Of a stretch of 6,623 nt of DNA, positions 5,800 through 6,623 are shown piece by piece. The notes beneath the pieces were generated by a model. That model made no database searches. It was given only the letters and a program-made list of their open reading frames with translations, and had not been told where the DNA came from. The translations under genes and the position numbers were made by a program. Origin of the DNA: Pseudomonadota bacterium (GTDB lineage: Bacteria > Pseudomonadota > Gammaproteobacteria > Steroidobacterales > Steroidobacteraceae); the NCBI GenBank assembly GCA_003242495.1, contig QGUO01000199.1, forward strand, positions 1 through 6,623. The letters are read 5' to 3'. How positions within the stretch are numbered: the stretch's first letter is position 1; the number at the start of each line of letters is the position of its first letter.

Positions 5800-6623
5800 T
5801 CACACGCTGTAATACAGCTCGAACTCCAGCGGGTGCGTGGACATACGCACCTTGGTGACCTCCTGCATCTTCAGGGCGATGTAGGCGTCGATCGTCTCGT
5901 CGGTGAACACCCCGCCCGCCTTGAGGAAGGCGCGGTCCGCATCGAGGGCGCGCAGCGCCTGCTCGAGGGAGTAGCACACCTCGGGGATGTTCTTCGCCTC
6001 CTCGGGCGGCAGGTCGTACAGGTCCTTGTCCGCCGGGTCCCCCGGGTGGATCTTGTTCTGAATGCCGTCGATGCCGGCCATCAGCATGGCCGCAAAGGCG
6101 AGGTACGGGTTGGCGGTCGAATCCGGGAAGCGCACCTCGATGCGGCGGGCCTTGGGATTGGACACCCACGGAATGCGGATCGACGCGGAGCGGTTGCGCG
6201 CCGAGTAGGCCAGCATCACCGGGGCCTCGAAGCCGGGCACCAGGCGCTTGTAGCTGTTGGTGCTGGCGTTGGCGAAGGCGTTGATGGCCTGGGCGTGCTT
6301 GATGATGCCGCCGATGTAGTAGAGCGCGGTGTCCGACAGTCCGGCGTACTTGTCGCCCGCGAACAGCGGCTTGCCGTCGCGCGAGATCGACTGGTGCACG
6401 TGCATGCCGCTGCCATTGTCGCCCACCAGTGGCTTTGGCATGAACGTTGCGGTCTTGCCGTGGGCGTGCGCCACGTTCTGCACGGCGTACTTGAGCAGCT
6501 GCACCTCGTCGGCCTTCTTCACCAGCGTGTTGGCGGCGACGCCGATCTCGCATTGCCCGGCGGTGGCCACCTCGTGGTGGTGCACCTCGACCTTCATGCC
6601 GAGCCGCTCGAGCGCCTCGCACA
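5800..6623 (-). CDS. glnA: Glutamine synthetase, class I, C-terminal part (cut by window edge)
   Basis: GlnA makes glutamine from glutamate, ammonia and ATP as a cytoplasmic dodecamer. About 273 C-terminal residues are present, against about 469 for the full family protein; the frame is still open at the window edge. Visible blocks are EVHHHEVATAGQCEIG (glutamate and metal site), KTATFMPKP, NGSGMHVHQS (metal/ATP histidine), NSYKRLVPGFEAPV, SARNRSASIRIP, ARRIEVRFPD, and the invariant end ELYYSV. DLYDLPPEEAKNIPEV contains the tyrosine (codon 6016-6018) that the adenylyltransferase GlnE modifies in proteobacterial GSI-beta enzymes, so activity is probably controlled by adenylylation as well as by NtrC. 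The residues recalled as catalytic in this half are all present and there is no frameshift. The gene leads the cluster that continues into the DUF4124 gene, ntrB and ntrC. Its promoter is outside the window. Confidence 0.98.
   Translation of the reverse strand, partial: CEALERLGMKVEVHHHEVATAGQCEIGVAANTLVKKADEVQLLKYAVQNVAHAHGKTATFMPKPLVGDNGSGMHVHQSISRDGKPLFAGDKYAGLSDTALYYIGGIIKHAQAINAFANASTNSYKRLVPGFEAPVMLAYSARNRSASIRIPWVSNPKARRIEVRFPDSTANPYLAFAAMLMAGIDGIQNKIHPGDPADKDLYDLPPEEAKNIPEVCYSLEQALRALDADRAFLKAGGVFTDETIDAYIALKMQEVTKVRMSTHPLEFELYYSV

Overview
The window is a high-GC stretch of a proteobacterial chromosome, most likely from a gammaproteobacterium. The reasons are the order glnA – DUF4124 gene – ntrB – ntrC on one strand and the close, motif-by-motif agreement of the NtrB, NtrC and glutamine synthetase sequences with the enteric proteins as I remember them. 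The species cannot be named from the sequence. No mobile element, CRISPR array, tRNA or rRNA is visible, and coding density is high.

Left edge (1-599): the first 65 codons of dtd (D-aminoacyl-tRNA deacylase) read leftwards off the edge. A spacer of about 400 bases follows. It contains a patch that is much more AT-rich than the rest (43% GC in 361-420) and several short palindromes. It must carry the divergent control signals for dtd and for the rightward genes.

Left-centre (600-2446, + strand): two genes overlapping by four bases (GTGA) encode an LpxH-like metallophosphoesterase and a family-4 glycosyltransferase. The pair resembles the PlcP phospholipase C plus diacylglycerol glycosyltransferase modules known from phosphate-starvation lipid remodelling. 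That reading is the most interesting hypothesis in the window. The phosphatase would otherwise be labelled UDP-2,3-diacylglucosamine diphosphatase by automatic annotation.

Right part (2531-6623, - strand): nitrogen control. In transcription order these are the 3' two-fifths-plus of glnA (glutamine synthetase with its adenylylation tyrosine), a strong hairpin just after its stop, a small exported DUF4124 protein, ntrB (sensor kinase) and ntrC (sigma-54 activator). ntrC ends tail-to-tail against the glycosyltransferase gene with an 84-base gap. NtrB phosphorylates NtrC when nitrogen is short, and NtrC would activate glnA. A CACC-N5-GGTG palindrome between the DUF4124 gene and ntrB looks like an NtrC operator, suggesting autoregulation. 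The hairpin could lower expression of the regulators relative to glnA.

I do not see a wholly new system. The best leads are the lipid-remodelling pair, the candidate NtrC operator, the exported protein embedded in the glnA-ntrBC cluster, and the GSFTGA variant in NtrC.
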